NCBI GenBank assembly: GCA_050181465.1
Contig: JBFXDD010000035.1
Span: 1 to 43,994, forward strand
Length of the DNA: 43,994 nucleotides
Direction: 5' to 3'
Source of the DNA: JACRLW01 sp050181465
Lineage (GTDB): Bacteria > Planctomycetota > UBA1135 > UBA2386
Position numbers and translations under genes: made by a program. Positions 7,939 through 16,834 of the stretch are shown piece by piece. The notes beneath the pieces were generated by a model. It saw only the letters and a list, made by a program, of their open reading frames with translations. It made no database searches and was not told the origin of the DNA. Within the stretch, counting starts at the first letter, position 1; the number at the start of each line of letters is the position of its first letter.

Positions 7939-9422
7939 GCCATCCCCGGTTCGCGGACTTCGACCGCACGCGGCGCCTGGCCGGTACCCTCGTCGCGCTG
8001 AGCCTGACCGCTTCGGCATGGACGCAATCGACGCCGCCGACGGCCGCCCAGGTCTCGGATCTCATCGAGCGCTTCGACGCTGCCTTCAACGCTCGCGACC
8101 TCCCCGCGATCGATCGGCTGTGCACGGGCATGTATCCCAGTTCGCGCGACAGTCTGCGCACCCGACTGGAACACGCGTTCCGCGGCGCAGCAACCTTGCA
8201 CCGACGAACCAAGCTCGTCGACAGCACGGTCCGTCGCGAGTACCGCATCGCGCGCGTCGAGGCTTCGACGCGCTGCGACGTGCAGCAACAGTCGGCGACG
8301 GAGTCGCTGATCCTGCTGGTCGCGCCTGCGACAGATCGCACGCCGGGCTCAGCGAGCGCACTTCCACGACTGGTGTTGGCCATCGCGGTCGACGCGGCGC
8401 ACCTCGCCGGTTGCGATCCCGCGACGACGACGGCTCTGCCGACTTCCCCGTCCTTCGCAGCCACCTGCCGGGCGTGCAACTACCGCCTGGAGGCCGACTC
8501 CGACTGGCTGCTCGTGCCCGAGCCAGCAGCGACCGCGGGTTCCTACGAAGCACTCACCTGCTGGTCCCTCGATCGGGACGTCGCCATGACCTTGTCGCTC
8601 CACTTGGCCCGGCGCGCCGAGCCCGCGGCCGCAGTGTTGCAGGGCTTCTTGGACTCGAGCCGCATCGACGGCACACCCCTGATCGAAGCGTGGTTGCCGC
8701 CGTCCCTGCGGCCGACCGCGCCTGATCTCGCCGCCCCCGCGGCGCTGGATGGCGCCCGCGCCAGAATGCCGCTCGACGAACTCGGCCGCCGCGCCGAGAT
8801 CGGCTTCCTGTCGCACGGTCGAGTCGGCTATCTGTTCACGACGCGGGGTGCGGAGAGCGACGTCGAAGCGCTCGGTCCTTCGATTGACCGGCTCTTTGCG
8901 GGCTTTCGACTCCTGGACGCGACGCGCGATCCGGAGTCGATCGCGACGGCGATCGAATCGCAGCATTTCACGGCGCGGGTCGAAGGCGGCAACTTCCACG
9001 ACGTCCCAAGTGGCGTGCGCTTCGAGGCGCCCGCCGGCTTCCTCGCGCGACTGGCTGGTGGTTTCGCACGCTTCGACGCCGCTTGGTGCTGCCCTCTGGA
9101 GAACCCGACGTTTCGCCTCCGAGGGCTGGGACCACCGGCCGGCATGAGCACTTGGAGTCGCGCCGCTGCCGACCGTCTCTTGCAGAGTTCCTTCGGTCGC
9201 TCGGGGCTCAGGGCCGAAACGACGCTGCCGTGGACCGGACCTCGCGACGGCTTCGAGCAGGTCGCTCAGCTCCGCTTGACCGACGCCGCGGGCAAGGTCG
9301 TGCGCCTGGTCCGAGTCGCACTGTGGACCGATCTGTGCGTGGTGCTCGAAGCCGACACGACCCTCGCCATCGGCGAGAGAGCTGCATCGATGGCGCTGTC
9401 AACCTTGCGTCGCGAGCGCTGA
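7935..9422 (+). CDS. Exported protein of unknown function, third gene of the sigma-factor operon
   Basis: The 495-residue protein overlaps the putative anti-sigma gene by ATGA. It has an N-terminal signal peptide (RRLAGTLVALSLTASAWTQS) and is otherwise soluble. The first 120 mature residues (VSDLIERFDAAFNARDLPAIDRLCTGMYP) look like a helical NTF2-like or SnoaL-like fold, a weak resemblance only. The rest has alternating strands and helices with several cysteines. I recognise no catalytic motif. Because it is translated with the sigma and anti-sigma genes, it could be the extracytoplasmic sensor or the main effector of that pathway; this is inference from gene order. Confidence 0.75.
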   Translation: MSHPRFADFDRTRRLAGTLVALSLTASAWTQSTPPTAAQVSDLIERFDAAFNARDLPAIDRLCTGMYPSSRDSLRTRLEHAFRGAATLHRRTKLVDSTVRREYRIARVEASTRCDVQQQSATESLILLVAPATDRTPGSASALPRLVLAIAVDAAHLAGCDPATTTALPTSPSFAATCRACNYRLEADSDWLLVPEPAATAGSYEALTCWSLDRDVAMTLSLHLARRAEPAAAVLQGFLDSSRIDGTPLIEAWLPPSLRPTAPDLAAPAALDGARARMPLDELGRRAEIGFLSHGRVGYLFTTRGAESDVEALGPSIDRLFAGFRLLDATRDPESIATAIESQHFTARVEGGNFHDVPSGVRFEAPAGFLARLAGGFARFDAAWCCPLENPTFRLRGLGPPAGMSTWSRAAADRLLQSSFGRSGLRAETTLPWTGPRDGFEQVAQLRLTDAAGKVVRLVRVALWTDLCVVLEADTTLAIGERAASMALSTLRRER

Positions 9423-9435
9423 CCCAGAGCGCTCG
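9413..9435 (+). terminator. Hairpin over the stop codon of the sigma operon
   Basis: A perfect 8-bp stem (CGAGCGCT / AGCGCTCG) with a 7-base loop overlaps the TGA at 9420-9422. There is no T-run after it, so it is a candidate only. Confidence 0.4.
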
Positions 9436-9471
9436 AGAACGCCTGCTGCGGCCGCAACTCGCGCCGAGCCA

Positions 9472-9486
9472 CCGCCGACACGGCGG
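9472..9486. terminator. Short GC hairpin between convergent genes
   Basis: CCGCCG-ACA-CGGCGG lies just after the stop of the minus-strand lipoprotein gene and between two convergent genes. It could end transcription from either side. It lacks a T-run. Confidence 0.35.
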
Positions 9487-9496
9487 CGACGTCACC

Positions 9497-10165
9497 CTAC
9501 TTGCCGTCGCTCGCGGCCTTGGTGGGCGGCGGTTCGCTGACCGGCTCGGGCGGACTCGGCGGCGGAGTGCCCGGCGGCATCGTCCACGCCAAGGCCTCGC
9601 TGAGCCGCTCGAGCCAAGTCCGCGCAGCGAGCAGTCGGGCCTGCAACTCTGCGCGGCCGGTAGCCACCTGCGCTTCCACTCCCGCGAGTTCGACGTTCGC
9701 CGCGTCGAGTTCGGCAAGAAGAGCCGCTCGCTTGGTGTTCGCGCCTTCGATCCGTGCAGCAAGCTCCGCTGCTTGACCCTCGAGCGCGGCGAGTTCTGCC
9801 AGCCGCGCGGAGATTGCGGCCTGACGCGACTCGGCCTGCGCGAGGTCCTCCTCCAGCGCGGACACCTGCGCGAGGCTCGTCGAGAGCCTGACCGCGGCTT
9901 CCTCGCGGCGGGTGGCCACCGTAGCTCGACGAAGATCCGCGTCCGCCAGCTCGGCCTCCAGCGCCTGCGCACGTGCGAGGCTCTCCGCGAGGTCGGCACG
10001 GAGATCGCGAGTGAAACGGTCCTGCCGTGAGCGCACGACATCGGCGCGCGCTTGCCGAACCTGGTTCGCCGTCGACCCGCATGCGGCAAGGGCCCCGACC
10101 AAGACGAGGAGCCCGAATCCCATCGGAACCGGCATGAGGGATCCCGCACGACCGCGAGCTATCAT
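9497..10165 (-). CDS. Coiled-coil lipoprotein
   Basis: The 222-residue protein has a lipoprotein signal peptide: basic MIARGRAG, hydrophobic MGFGLLVLVGAL, lipobox LAAC. After the cysteine, residues about 25-185 form a long Ala/Glu/Leu/Arg heptad pattern (LAESLARAQALEAELADADL), an almost uninterrupted coiled coil. The tail is proline-rich (PPGTPPPSPPEPVSEPPPTK), like wall- or partner-spanning linkers. The start at the ATG at 10165 keeps a positive n-region; an ATG at 10135 is also possible. It is divergent from ndk. It is probably a structural envelope protein; no enzyme motif is visible. Confidence 0.75.
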   Translation of the reverse strand: MIARGRAGSLMPVPMGFGLLVLVGALAACGSTANQVRQARADVVRSRQDRFTRDLRADLAESLARAQALEAELADADLRRATVATRREEAAVRLSTSLAQVSALEEDLAQAESRQAAISARLAELAALEGQAAELAARIEGANTKRAALLAELDAANVELAGVEAQVATGRAELQARLLAARTWLERLSEALAWTMPPGTPPPSPPEPVSEPPPTKAASDGK

Positions 10166-10258
10166 CCTCGCCCCCACAGCATCGTCCGAAGGACTTCGGT
10201 TCGACCCGGCGGCGCTGCCAACATTTCGTCTGCCCCAACCAACTCCTCACCCTCCGCC

Positions 10259-10729
10259 ATGGAACGCACCCTCATCCTGCTCAAGCCCGACGCCGTACAG
10301 CGCGGCCTCATCGGCAAGATTCTCGCTCGCTTCGAAGACAAGGGCCTCAAAGTCGTCGGCATGAAGTTCATGTGGATGACGCCGGAGCTCGCGGCGAAGC
10401 ACTACGAAGCTCACCGTGAGCGATCATTCTACCCCGGCCTGGTCAAGTTCATGACCTCGTCGCCGATCGTCGCGCTCGCGCTGGAAGGCATCCAGGCCGT
10501 CTCCGTCGCGCGCAAGCTGATGGGGAAGACCTTCGGCTTCGACGGCGAAGGCGGTTCGATCCGCGGCGACTTCGGAATGAGCCGTTCCTTCAACTTGGTC
10601 CACGGGAGCGACAGCCAAGAGAGCGCGGCTCGCGAACTCTCCCTGTTCTTCCCCGAAGGCTTGGTCGAATACGACTTCCACGCCTTCCGTTGGATCTACG
10701 ATCCGGTCGAAGAGCTGAAGACGAACTGA
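10259..10729 (+). CDS. ndk: Nucleoside diphosphate kinase
   Basis: Ndk transfers the gamma phosphate between nucleoside triphosphates and diphosphates. The 156-residue protein starts MERTLILLKPDAVQRGLIGKIL (with K9) and carries the active-site signature NLVHGSDSQESA with the phosphorylated histidine H115. Other conserved parts are RSFYPGLVKFMTSSPI and GSIRGDFGMS. Family members are usually 140-150 residues; here the C-terminus runs a little longer (RWIYDPVEELKTN). The ATG at 10259 matches the conserved family start. It is transcribed alone or with the downstream sulfotransferase, 111 bases away. Confidence 0.98.
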   Translation: MERTLILLKPDAVQRGLIGKILARFEDKGLKVVGMKFMWMTPELAAKHYEAHRERSFYPGLVKFMTSSPIVALALEGIQAVSVARKLMGKTFGFDGEGGSIRGDFGMSRSFNLVHGSDSQESAARELSLFFPEGLVEYDFHAFRWIYDPVEELKTN

Positions 10730-10840
10730 CGTCGTGACGTCGAAGCGAGCCGAGTCGAGCTGGAGTCACCGCCGGGACTCGCCCTGCGCGGTGGAAGCCG
10801 CGGCCCGCCCCCTGCCCCGCCGACCCGGTGCGAACCGTCC

Positions 10841-11629
10841 ATGCCCGAACAACTGTTGTTCTTGTTCAGCGCGCCGCGCTCGGGGTCGACCTTCCTGCGC
10901 GGTGCTCTCGGCGCCCATCCCGACATCACGTTGACCAACGAGTCCGCGTGGGTGGCGGCGCTGCGAAAAGCGGAGTTGCTGACCTGCACTCCGTCGATGC
11001 AGGCCATCGACGACGGCGAGGGCTTCACCACCGTCGGACTGATCCCGCACGCGTATCTGGCAGCGCACGCGACCGCGTTCGCCGCCGCCGCTCGCGAATA
11101 CGTCTCGGCCTTCGCCCGCTCGATCGGCGCGACCACTCGCTACTTCGGCGACAAGATCCATTCCCACAACGACGCCGCATTCCTCCTGCGCGCCTTCCCC
11201 AAGACGACGCTCGTATTCCTCGTCCGCGATCTGCGCGACGTCTTGGTTTCGAGTTACACGTTCCAGGAGAAGCAGGCGACGGCGTGGCAGGGCGCCGACT
11301 TCACCACCCGATGCGATCATCTGGCACGGCTCACCCACCAGATGCACGCGATGCATCGTGATCGCGGCGGTCCGCTCGTGCGGTACGAAGAGTTGGTCCA
11401 GGATCCAGCGACGGAGATTCTCAGAATCCTCGCAGCGCTTGGATTGGCCCCGTCACCCGAGGTGGAACGCTGGCTCGCAGAGGACGCGAAGACCCTCTTC
11501 GCATCGCACGGCACGAGCGATGATCCGCGGGCGAGCATCGGACGCTGGCGTCGGATGCTCGACGCCCGACAACTCGCCGAGGTCGAGGCGCGACTCACCC
11601 CGGCACTCGCAGCCTTCGGCTACGCGTGA
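10841..11629 (+). CDS. Sulfotransferase family protein
   Basis: The 262-residue protein has the PAPS 5'-phosphosulfate loop near the start (SAPRSGSTFLR, 10-20) and the 3'-phosphate motif VFLVRDLRDVLVSSY (125-139, with R129 and S137), then KYEE-like VRYEELVQDP. The C-terminal IGRWRRML resembles the GxWR region that closes the active site. It should move sulfate from PAPS to a hydroxyl or amine of an unknown acceptor such as a glycan, lipid or small molecule. The next gene starts at a GTGA overlap, so the two are translated together although no functional link is obvious. Confidence 0.9.
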   Translation: MPEQLLFLFSAPRSGSTFLRGALGAHPDITLTNESAWVAALRKAELLTCTPSMQAIDDGEGFTTVGLIPHAYLAAHATAFAAAAREYVSAFARSIGATTRYFGDKIHSHNDAAFLLRAFPKTTLVFLVRDLRDVLVSSYTFQEKQATAWQGADFTTRCDHLARLTHQMHAMHRDRGGPLVRYEELVQDPATEILRILAALGLAPSPEVERWLAEDAKTLFASHGTSDDPRASIGRWRRMLDARQLAEVEARLTPALAAFGYA

Positions 11630-13137
11630 GCAAGCTGCGACTGACTCCGCTCGATGTGGCAGCGATCGCAGGGGCGCTGACCGCGGTTCTCTCGGGCTTC
11701 CACGTGCGCAGCGCCGTCCGGCTCACCGACTGCGACGACCTCCTGCTCTACCTGGTCGACGACTCGAAGCAGTACACCCTGCAGATCGCGCCGGGTGGAA
11801 CGCGCGCCCGCATCACGACGACGGCGCGCCGCTTCCCCAAGCACCGCACGACGGGCTCCGGCCATGCCGATCTGGTCGCACAACGTCTCGCCGACGCCCG
11901 ACTCATCCGCGTCGACGCGGTCGGAGGCAGCCGCGCCCTCGCGCTGCAGTTCCGCCGCGAGGACGAGCCCTGGACCTTGCACGTCGAGCTCTTCGGTCCG
12001 CGCGGCCTGTGGGCGTTGTGCAACGGCGAGAACGTCGTGGTGGCGATGTCGCGAAAGCCGACGCAGAAGGACCGTGAGATCGAGATCGGAAAGCCATGGC
12101 AGCCGGCGCCGCCGACCGGGCGATCGGACGATTCCGCTCGCCAGTTCGAAGCCGAAACGCCCGCCGCCCTGCTCGCGCGGGTCGATGAACACTTCCAGGC
12201 CTTGGATCGTGCCGACGAACTGGGCGCGATCCACGACGAACTCGCCACCGCGCTGGCTCGCGCACAACGTCGCGAGGCCGACCGCCGCCGCGGTCTCTCC
12301 GCTCAGTTGCAGGGAATCGAGGCCGTGCCGCAGCTGCGCGAGAGCGCCGACATGCTGCTGGCGATGGCTCATACGCTGCTTCCGGGCCAGCTCGAACTCC
12401 GCGTGCCAGCACCGCTGGATCCGGCTCGCGAGGTCGTCGTGCCCCGCGACCTCACCTGCACACCGATCGAGCAGGCGCAGCGAATCTACGACAAGGCGCG
12501 ACGACTCGAGGCATCCAGGAGCGTCACCGAGCGCCAGCTCGAGGAGCTCGATGCGAGAGCCGCAAGGCTGGCGGAATTCGCGAACGAGCTTGCCACCCTC
12601 CAGCGTGACCACGTCGACGACGAAGAGGCTGCCCTCCGTCTGCGAGCGCGATTCGCGGAACTGCACCTCTTGCCGCCGCCGCCGCGGATCGACCCCGCGG
12701 AACGGCAACGCAAGCAGAAGCTCACCAAGATCACGCGCGGCGAGAACTTCCGTCGATTCCGCTCCCACGACGGCAACCTGATCCTCGTCGGTCGCGACAA
12801 CGAGCAGAACGATCGGCTCTCGATCAAGGTGGCCCGCGGCAACGATCTGTGGTGCCACGTCGGCCGGGGTTATGCCGGCAGCCATGTCGTCGTGCGGCTC
12901 GAACGAGGACGCGCTGCGAGCCAGGAGACCCTCCTAGACGCCGGCACGCTCGCGCTGCACTTCAGCAAGGTTCGCGGCACGGCGGCCGAGGAAGTCATCT
13001 TCACCGCCGCGAGAAACGTCAAGAAGCCCAAAGGACTGCCACCCGGCAAGGTGGTCGCGACCCAGACGAAGTCCCACAAGATCCGAATGGAACCCGAGCG
13101 ACTGGCGCGGCTCTTGGCATCCGCCGGCGAGGATTGA
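11626..13137 (+). CDS. NFACT family protein (RqcH / Rqc2-like)
   Basis: NFACT proteins bind stalled 50S subunits and, in bacteria with RqcH activity, direct C-terminal alanine tailing of stuck chains. The 503-residue protein shows the NFACT-N domain (about 1-165), a middle helical/coiled-coil part (about 180-345) and NFACT-R (about 370-495), with FRRFRSHDGNLILVGRDNEQND, DLWCHVGRGYAGSHVVVRLE and KPKGLPPGKVVATQ. Where active RqcH proteins have the tRNA-binding DR pair, this one reads GSRALALQF, so the aspartate seems replaced while the arginine is kept; my alignment here is by eye. tmRNA, the other rescue system, is encoded in the same window. Confidence 0.88.
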   Translation: MSKLRLTPLDVAAIAGALTAVLSGFHVRSAVRLTDCDDLLLYLVDDSKQYTLQIAPGGTRARITTTARRFPKHRTTGSGHADLVAQRLADARLIRVDAVGGSRALALQFRREDEPWTLHVELFGPRGLWALCNGENVVVAMSRKPTQKDREIEIGKPWQPAPPTGRSDDSARQFEAETPAALLARVDEHFQALDRADELGAIHDELATALARAQRREADRRRGLSAQLQGIEAVPQLRESADMLLAMAHTLLPGQLELRVPAPLDPAREVVVPRDLTCTPIEQAQRIYDKARRLEASRSVTERQLEELDARAARLAEFANELATLQRDHVDDEEAALRLRARFAELHLLPPPPRIDPAERQRKQKLTKITRGENFRRFRSHDGNLILVGRDNEQNDRLSIKVARGNDLWCHVGRGYAGSHVVVRLERGRAASQETLLDAGTLALHFSKVRGTAAEEVIFTAARNVKKPKGLPPGKVVATQTKSHKIRMEPERLARLLASAGED

Positions 13138-13282
13138 ACCGACCGCCGTCCGGTCGTCGAGACCCGCGGGGATCCGAATCACCCCCGATCCCGACCGACA
13201 AGTCGGCGGTCGATCTCGCGGCGCGCGGTATCGTCCCGCCCTTCCTGCGCCCTCGCGAGGACGCAGTGTCCACGACTTTGGA

Positions 13283-15445
13283 ATGACCGGCCCCAACGAC
13301 GACCTCCACAAAGCACAACGCGCGCACCAGAAAGCGCGCGCGACCTACCGCCGCCGCCCCAAGGACCTCGAAGCACGCGAACGCTTCCTCCTCGCGCTGT
13401 TCCGTGAGGTGGACGCCCTGCTCGCCGAGCAACTGACCGCGGCAGCGGCGGACCTGATCGCCGAGGCCCTTCGTGAATCGCGCGCGTGGGAATCCGAACG
13501 GACCGCGGATCCGCGCTGGCGCATCTTCCTTTCCGATGCGGAGGATCGCCGCGCGCGGATGCTCGACCTGTTGCGGCACCAGTCGGAGGAGGCGGTGCGC
13601 CGCTCACCGGGGACGATTCCCGATCATCTCCCGCCGGAACCCGAAGAGATCACCGAGGCGTGGCAGGCTGCGATCGCCTCGCTCGAACCACTCCTTCCGC
13701 GCACCGGCGAGGACGAGGCGACCATCTGCGAACGCCTGACGGCGCTGCACGGACGACTCGCGGTGTTCCTCGACGACCACGAACACGGCCCCGAAGCCTT
13801 CGGCCATTACCGTGCCGCCTTGATGTATGCCGAGAAGGTCGTGCGACAGCGCCCACGCGATCCCCGAGCGAAGGCCAACCTCGCGCTCTCGCACAACGCC
13901 ATCGGCCATCACTACGCCGCTGCCGAGCAACTCGAGGATTCCATTCGCCATCACGGCGCATCGCGCGCGCTGAATGAGTGGCTGGTTCGGCACGACCCGA
14001 AGGATCCGCACTGGCGGCACTGTCTCGGGATCGACCTCGAGAATCTTTGCGATGCCTTCGTGCGAGCCAACGACCGCACGCGCGCGCTGGAGTTCGCCCA
14101 AGCTTGCGTGCGTACTCGCGAAGTGCTCTGTGCGCGGCCGGACGCGACGGTCGAGCGGCGGAATCAGCTCGCAGACGCGCATCGCGACGTCGCCGAGCTG
14201 TCGATGGACCTCAACGATCCGGAGACGGCGCTGACCCATTTCCGCGCGATGCTCGGCATACTCGGCGAGGTGGCGGCGGAACGACCGAACGATCTCGATC
14301 TGTGCTTCCGCCTCGCAGACGGACAGCTCGTGCTCGGCTACGCGCTCGAAGACCAACGCCGACTCAAGGAGGCCCTCGCCGTCTATCGCTCGGCACTCGA
14401 GACCGACGGTCGACTGATCGCCCTGGATCCCGCGGAACCGCGCTGGAAGGCGAATGCCGCGCACTGTCATCTCTGCGTCGCGCTCGTCCTGCTCGCGCTC
14501 GACAGCGATGACGAAGCCGAACGCGAGGCGCGTGCCGGGCTCGAAATGCTAGGGCGCGAACTGCGACGCCGTCCCAAGGATCGCGGTCTGCTCGGGGACC
14601 TGGCCGCGTTCCACACCGAGTTGGCCGCAGCGTACGCCGACCGCAACGAACCTCAACGCGCCATCGAACAGCACCGTGCCGCGCTCGCACTCGACGAGCG
14701 ACTCAGCGAACTCGACCGCGACGACCGCGACGCGATTGCCGCACTCGCGGCGACCCACGATTCCCTCGCCGCGCTCTATGAACGCGGCGGTGAATTCGAG
14801 CGCGCCATCGAACACGGCCGTATTGCGCTCGGCATGGAAGAGCGGCTCTCGGCGACCGATCCTGAGAGCGTCGAGTACCGCACGAGAGTCGCCAACGCTC
14901 GACTGAACCTCGCCAGCTCCCTCATGCAGAACGGGACGCCGCACCTGGCACACGACGAGCTGATCGCGGCCAAGGAACACATTGCGCGCACCGCGCGACT
15001 GGTGCCGAAGGACCCCGGCGTCCGCAGCCTCGCCGCACAGATCGACCGCGCCTTGGGTGACACCCTGCGCGAGGTCGGCGAGCACCAGGCCGCGGAGAAG
15101 CACATGCGGCGCGCCCTCGAAGGCATCAGCGAGCTGATCGAGTCCGCGAGCGATCCCGCGCCGTACTTCCTCCCGGAGACGGAGTGCCTCGAAGCACTCG
15201 GTGAGTTGCAGCTCGAGCTCGGGCGACCCAACGAAGCTCGCGAGTTCCTGACTCGGGCCCTGCGACGGCGCCGTCGCCTCGCGTCCGAGTCGCCGGACGA
15301 TCAGCACGCACAGCGCGAGCTGGCGCATACCCTGGAATCCCTGGCAGAGTCCTGCGAGGCGATGGGCGAACTCGACATCGCGAACGGCCACCGCGCCGAA
15401 GCCGCGCGCTTGATCGATCGCTTCGGGGAAGGCCCCGAAGCATGA
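13283..15445 (+). CDS. Large cytoplasmic TPR-repeat protein
   Basis: The 720-residue protein has no signal peptide or membrane segment and is nearly all helical tetratricopeptide-like repeats, for example EAFGHYRAALMYAEKVVRQR, LALSHNAIGHHYAAAEQLED, RAIEQHRAALALDERLSELD and AALAATHDSLAALYERGGEF. The pattern resembles the TPR tail of planctomycete serine/threonine kinases, but no kinase domain is present here. It probably serves as a protein scaffold. Its stop overlaps the start of the RlmD-like gene by ATGA, so the two are co-translated. The ATG at 13283 was used; no strong Shine-Dalgarno is seen. Confidence 0.85.
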   Translation: MTGPNDDLHKAQRAHQKARATYRRRPKDLEARERFLLALFREVDALLAEQLTAAAADLIAEALRESRAWESERTADPRWRIFLSDAEDRRARMLDLLRHQSEEAVRRSPGTIPDHLPPEPEEITEAWQAAIASLEPLLPRTGEDEATICERLTALHGRLAVFLDDHEHGPEAFGHYRAALMYAEKVVRQRPRDPRAKANLALSHNAIGHHYAAAEQLEDSIRHHGASRALNEWLVRHDPKDPHWRHCLGIDLENLCDAFVRANDRTRALEFAQACVRTREVLCARPDATVERRNQLADAHRDVAELSMDLNDPETALTHFRAMLGILGEVAAERPNDLDLCFRLADGQLVLGYALEDQRRLKEALAVYRSALETDGRLIALDPAEPRWKANAAHCHLCVALVLLALDSDDEAEREARAGLEMLGRELRRRPKDRGLLGDLAAFHTELAAAYADRNEPQRAIEQHRAALALDERLSELDRDDRDAIAALAATHDSLAALYERGGEFERAIEHGRIALGMEERLSATDPESVEYRTRVANARLNLASSLMQNGTPHLAHDELIAAKEHIARTARLVPKDPGVRSLAAQIDRALGDTLREVGEHQAAEKHMRRALEGISELIESASDPAPYFLPETECLEALGELQLELGRPNEAREFLTRALRRRRRLASESPDDQHAQRELAHTLESLAESCEAMGELDIANGHRAEAARLIDRFGEGPEA

Positions 15446-16671
15446 GCACGTCGACGGCCGCCCCTCGCCCCAAGTGCCGGCACTTCGGAACCTGCGGCAG
15501 CTGTGATCGACTCGATCAACCCTATCCGCAGCAGCTCCTGCAGCGACGTGATGCCGTCGCGAGGGTGTTGCACGAGGTGCTCGGCGACATCGAACTCGAA
15601 TGCGAGTTGCCGCCGTCGACTCCGCTCCAGACGCGGATCAAGTTGTCCTGGCCGATCGCCGTCGATGGGACCGGACGCGCCAGCTTGGGAATGTATGCGC
15701 GCGGCTCGCACGAACTCGTCCCGATCACCGAGTGTCGACTCCAAGACGGCGCATTGACGCGGCTGGCACTGCGCGCGCAGCAGTTGTTCCGCGACCTACG
15801 CCTTCCAGTCGCGCAGCGCGAAGCCGCCGAGGGTGCGCTGCGCGCCTTCCACGCCCGCATCCTTCCGGGCACGCGAGAGCTCCTGCTCGGGGTGACCACG
15901 CGAGGCGGCCGCTTTCCAGCCGGTGCACGGCTCGCGCAGGAACTCGGCGAGAGCGTGCGAGGTCTGCGCGACCGTCGTGGTCGTCCGCTCCAGTGCGTCG
16001 GCGTGGTGCGCAGTCTTCGCGACGAGGTCGACAACACGCTGCTCGGCGATCGGCACGTGCCGTTGCTCGGCCGCGACTATCAGTTCGCCGAGTTGGCAGG
16101 CCAGCGATTGCGCGTCTCGTTCGGCAGTTTCTGGCAGAACCACGCGGAGGCGGAGCGCATTCTCTATCGCAGGGCGATGGACCTTCTGGGCGAGGTACGA
16201 GGGCTCCGCGTCATCGACGGCTACGGCGGTGTGGGTGCATTCGCAAGTCTGCTCGCAGCCGCCGGCGCCAAGGAGGTCACGGTCGTGGAGTCGTCACGCA
16301 CCGCGGTCGCCGATGCGCGACACAACGCCGCGCTCTCGCCGGCGAACGTGGTCCATGTCGAGTCCGCACCCTTCGCGAACTCCACACTGTCGGGTCCGGT
16401 CGATCTGGTGATCGTCGATCCGCCTCGTAAGGGTCTGGAAGCGGCGGGAGTCGCGCGCCTGCTCGCCTGGCGACCGACCCGAATCCTCTACGTCGCCTGT
16501 TCGGCACAAGCGCAAGCGCGCGACCTCCAGCCGGTCTTGGCGGCCGGCTATCGCCCCCGCCGAGCCGCAATGGTCGACCTCTTTCCGCACACTGCGCACG
16601 CCGAGACCCTGATCCTCCTCGACTCGACGCGGGCACTCTCTCGCGCCGAACCTTGCCCCAACGGTTCATGA
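15442..16671 (+). CDS. RlmD/TrmA-type Fe-S RNA uracil-C5 methyltransferase
   Basis: The 409-residue enzyme would use SAM to methylate C5 of a uridine in rRNA or tRNA. The N-terminus has the 4Fe-4S ligands C12, C18, C21 and C98 (PKCRHFGTCGSC and ITECRLQ). The C-terminal half has FWQNH (230-234), the SAM loop DGYGGVGAF, VDPPRKGL and the nucleophile C353 in YVACSAQAQARDL (family form SCNP), with the late glutamate in HAETL (E388). The TRAM domain of some relatives is missing. The four cysteines favour RlmD (23S U1939) or RlmC over TrmA, but the exact target base cannot be told. Repeat copy B begins at its stop codon. Confidence 0.93.
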   Translation: MSTSTAAPRPKCRHFGTCGSCDRLDQPYPQQLLQRRDAVARVLHEVLGDIELECELPPSTPLQTRIKLSWPIAVDGTGRASLGMYARGSHELVPITECRLQDGALTRLALRAQQLFRDLRLPVAQREAAEGALRAFHARILPGTRELLLGVTTRGGRFPAGARLAQELGESVRGLRDRRGRPLQCVGVVRSLRDEVDNTLLGDRHVPLLGRDYQFAELAGQRLRVSFGSFWQNHAEAERILYRRAMDLLGEVRGLRVIDGYGGVGAFASLLAAAGAKEVTVVESSRTAVADARHNAALSPANVVHVESAPFANSTLSGPVDLVIVDPPRKGLEAAGVARLLAWRPTRILYVACSAQAQARDLQPVLAAGYRPRRAAMVDLFPHTAHAETLILLDSTRALSRAEPCPNGS

Positions 16672-16820
16672 ACGTCCGCTGCGATCGCTGCGACTCGCGC
16701 TCGGCCGAGTCACTACGTCCGCGCCTCCCTGGCAGCGTAGCTACAGCTACGCTTCGGTCGTCGACCGTCGTAGCTCCTTGCCGGGCATCGACCTGTGTCG
16801 ATCTCGCGACGACGTTCACG
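16668..16820. repeat. Intergenic repeat element, copy B
   Basis: About 150 bases starting at the methyltransferase stop codon. It has the same layout as copy A: a left end TGAACGTC.GC.GCGATCGCTGC, a central hairpin (GCGTAGC-TACA-GCTACGC), CTTCGGTCGTCGACC, and a right end CGATCTCGCGACGACGTTCAC that is inverted to the left end. Relative to copy A it has about 25 extra bases around GTAGCTCCTTGCC, shared with copy C. Confidence 0.75.
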
Positions 16821-16834
16821 AATCATCCGGGCTA

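Noticed and set aside
16277..16819. Minus-strand open frame across repeat copy B with VDDRSVAVATLPG-type text
   Set aside because: The similar protein text also appears over copies A and C because the DNA repeats; it runs antisense into the methyltransferase gene and is not a gene.
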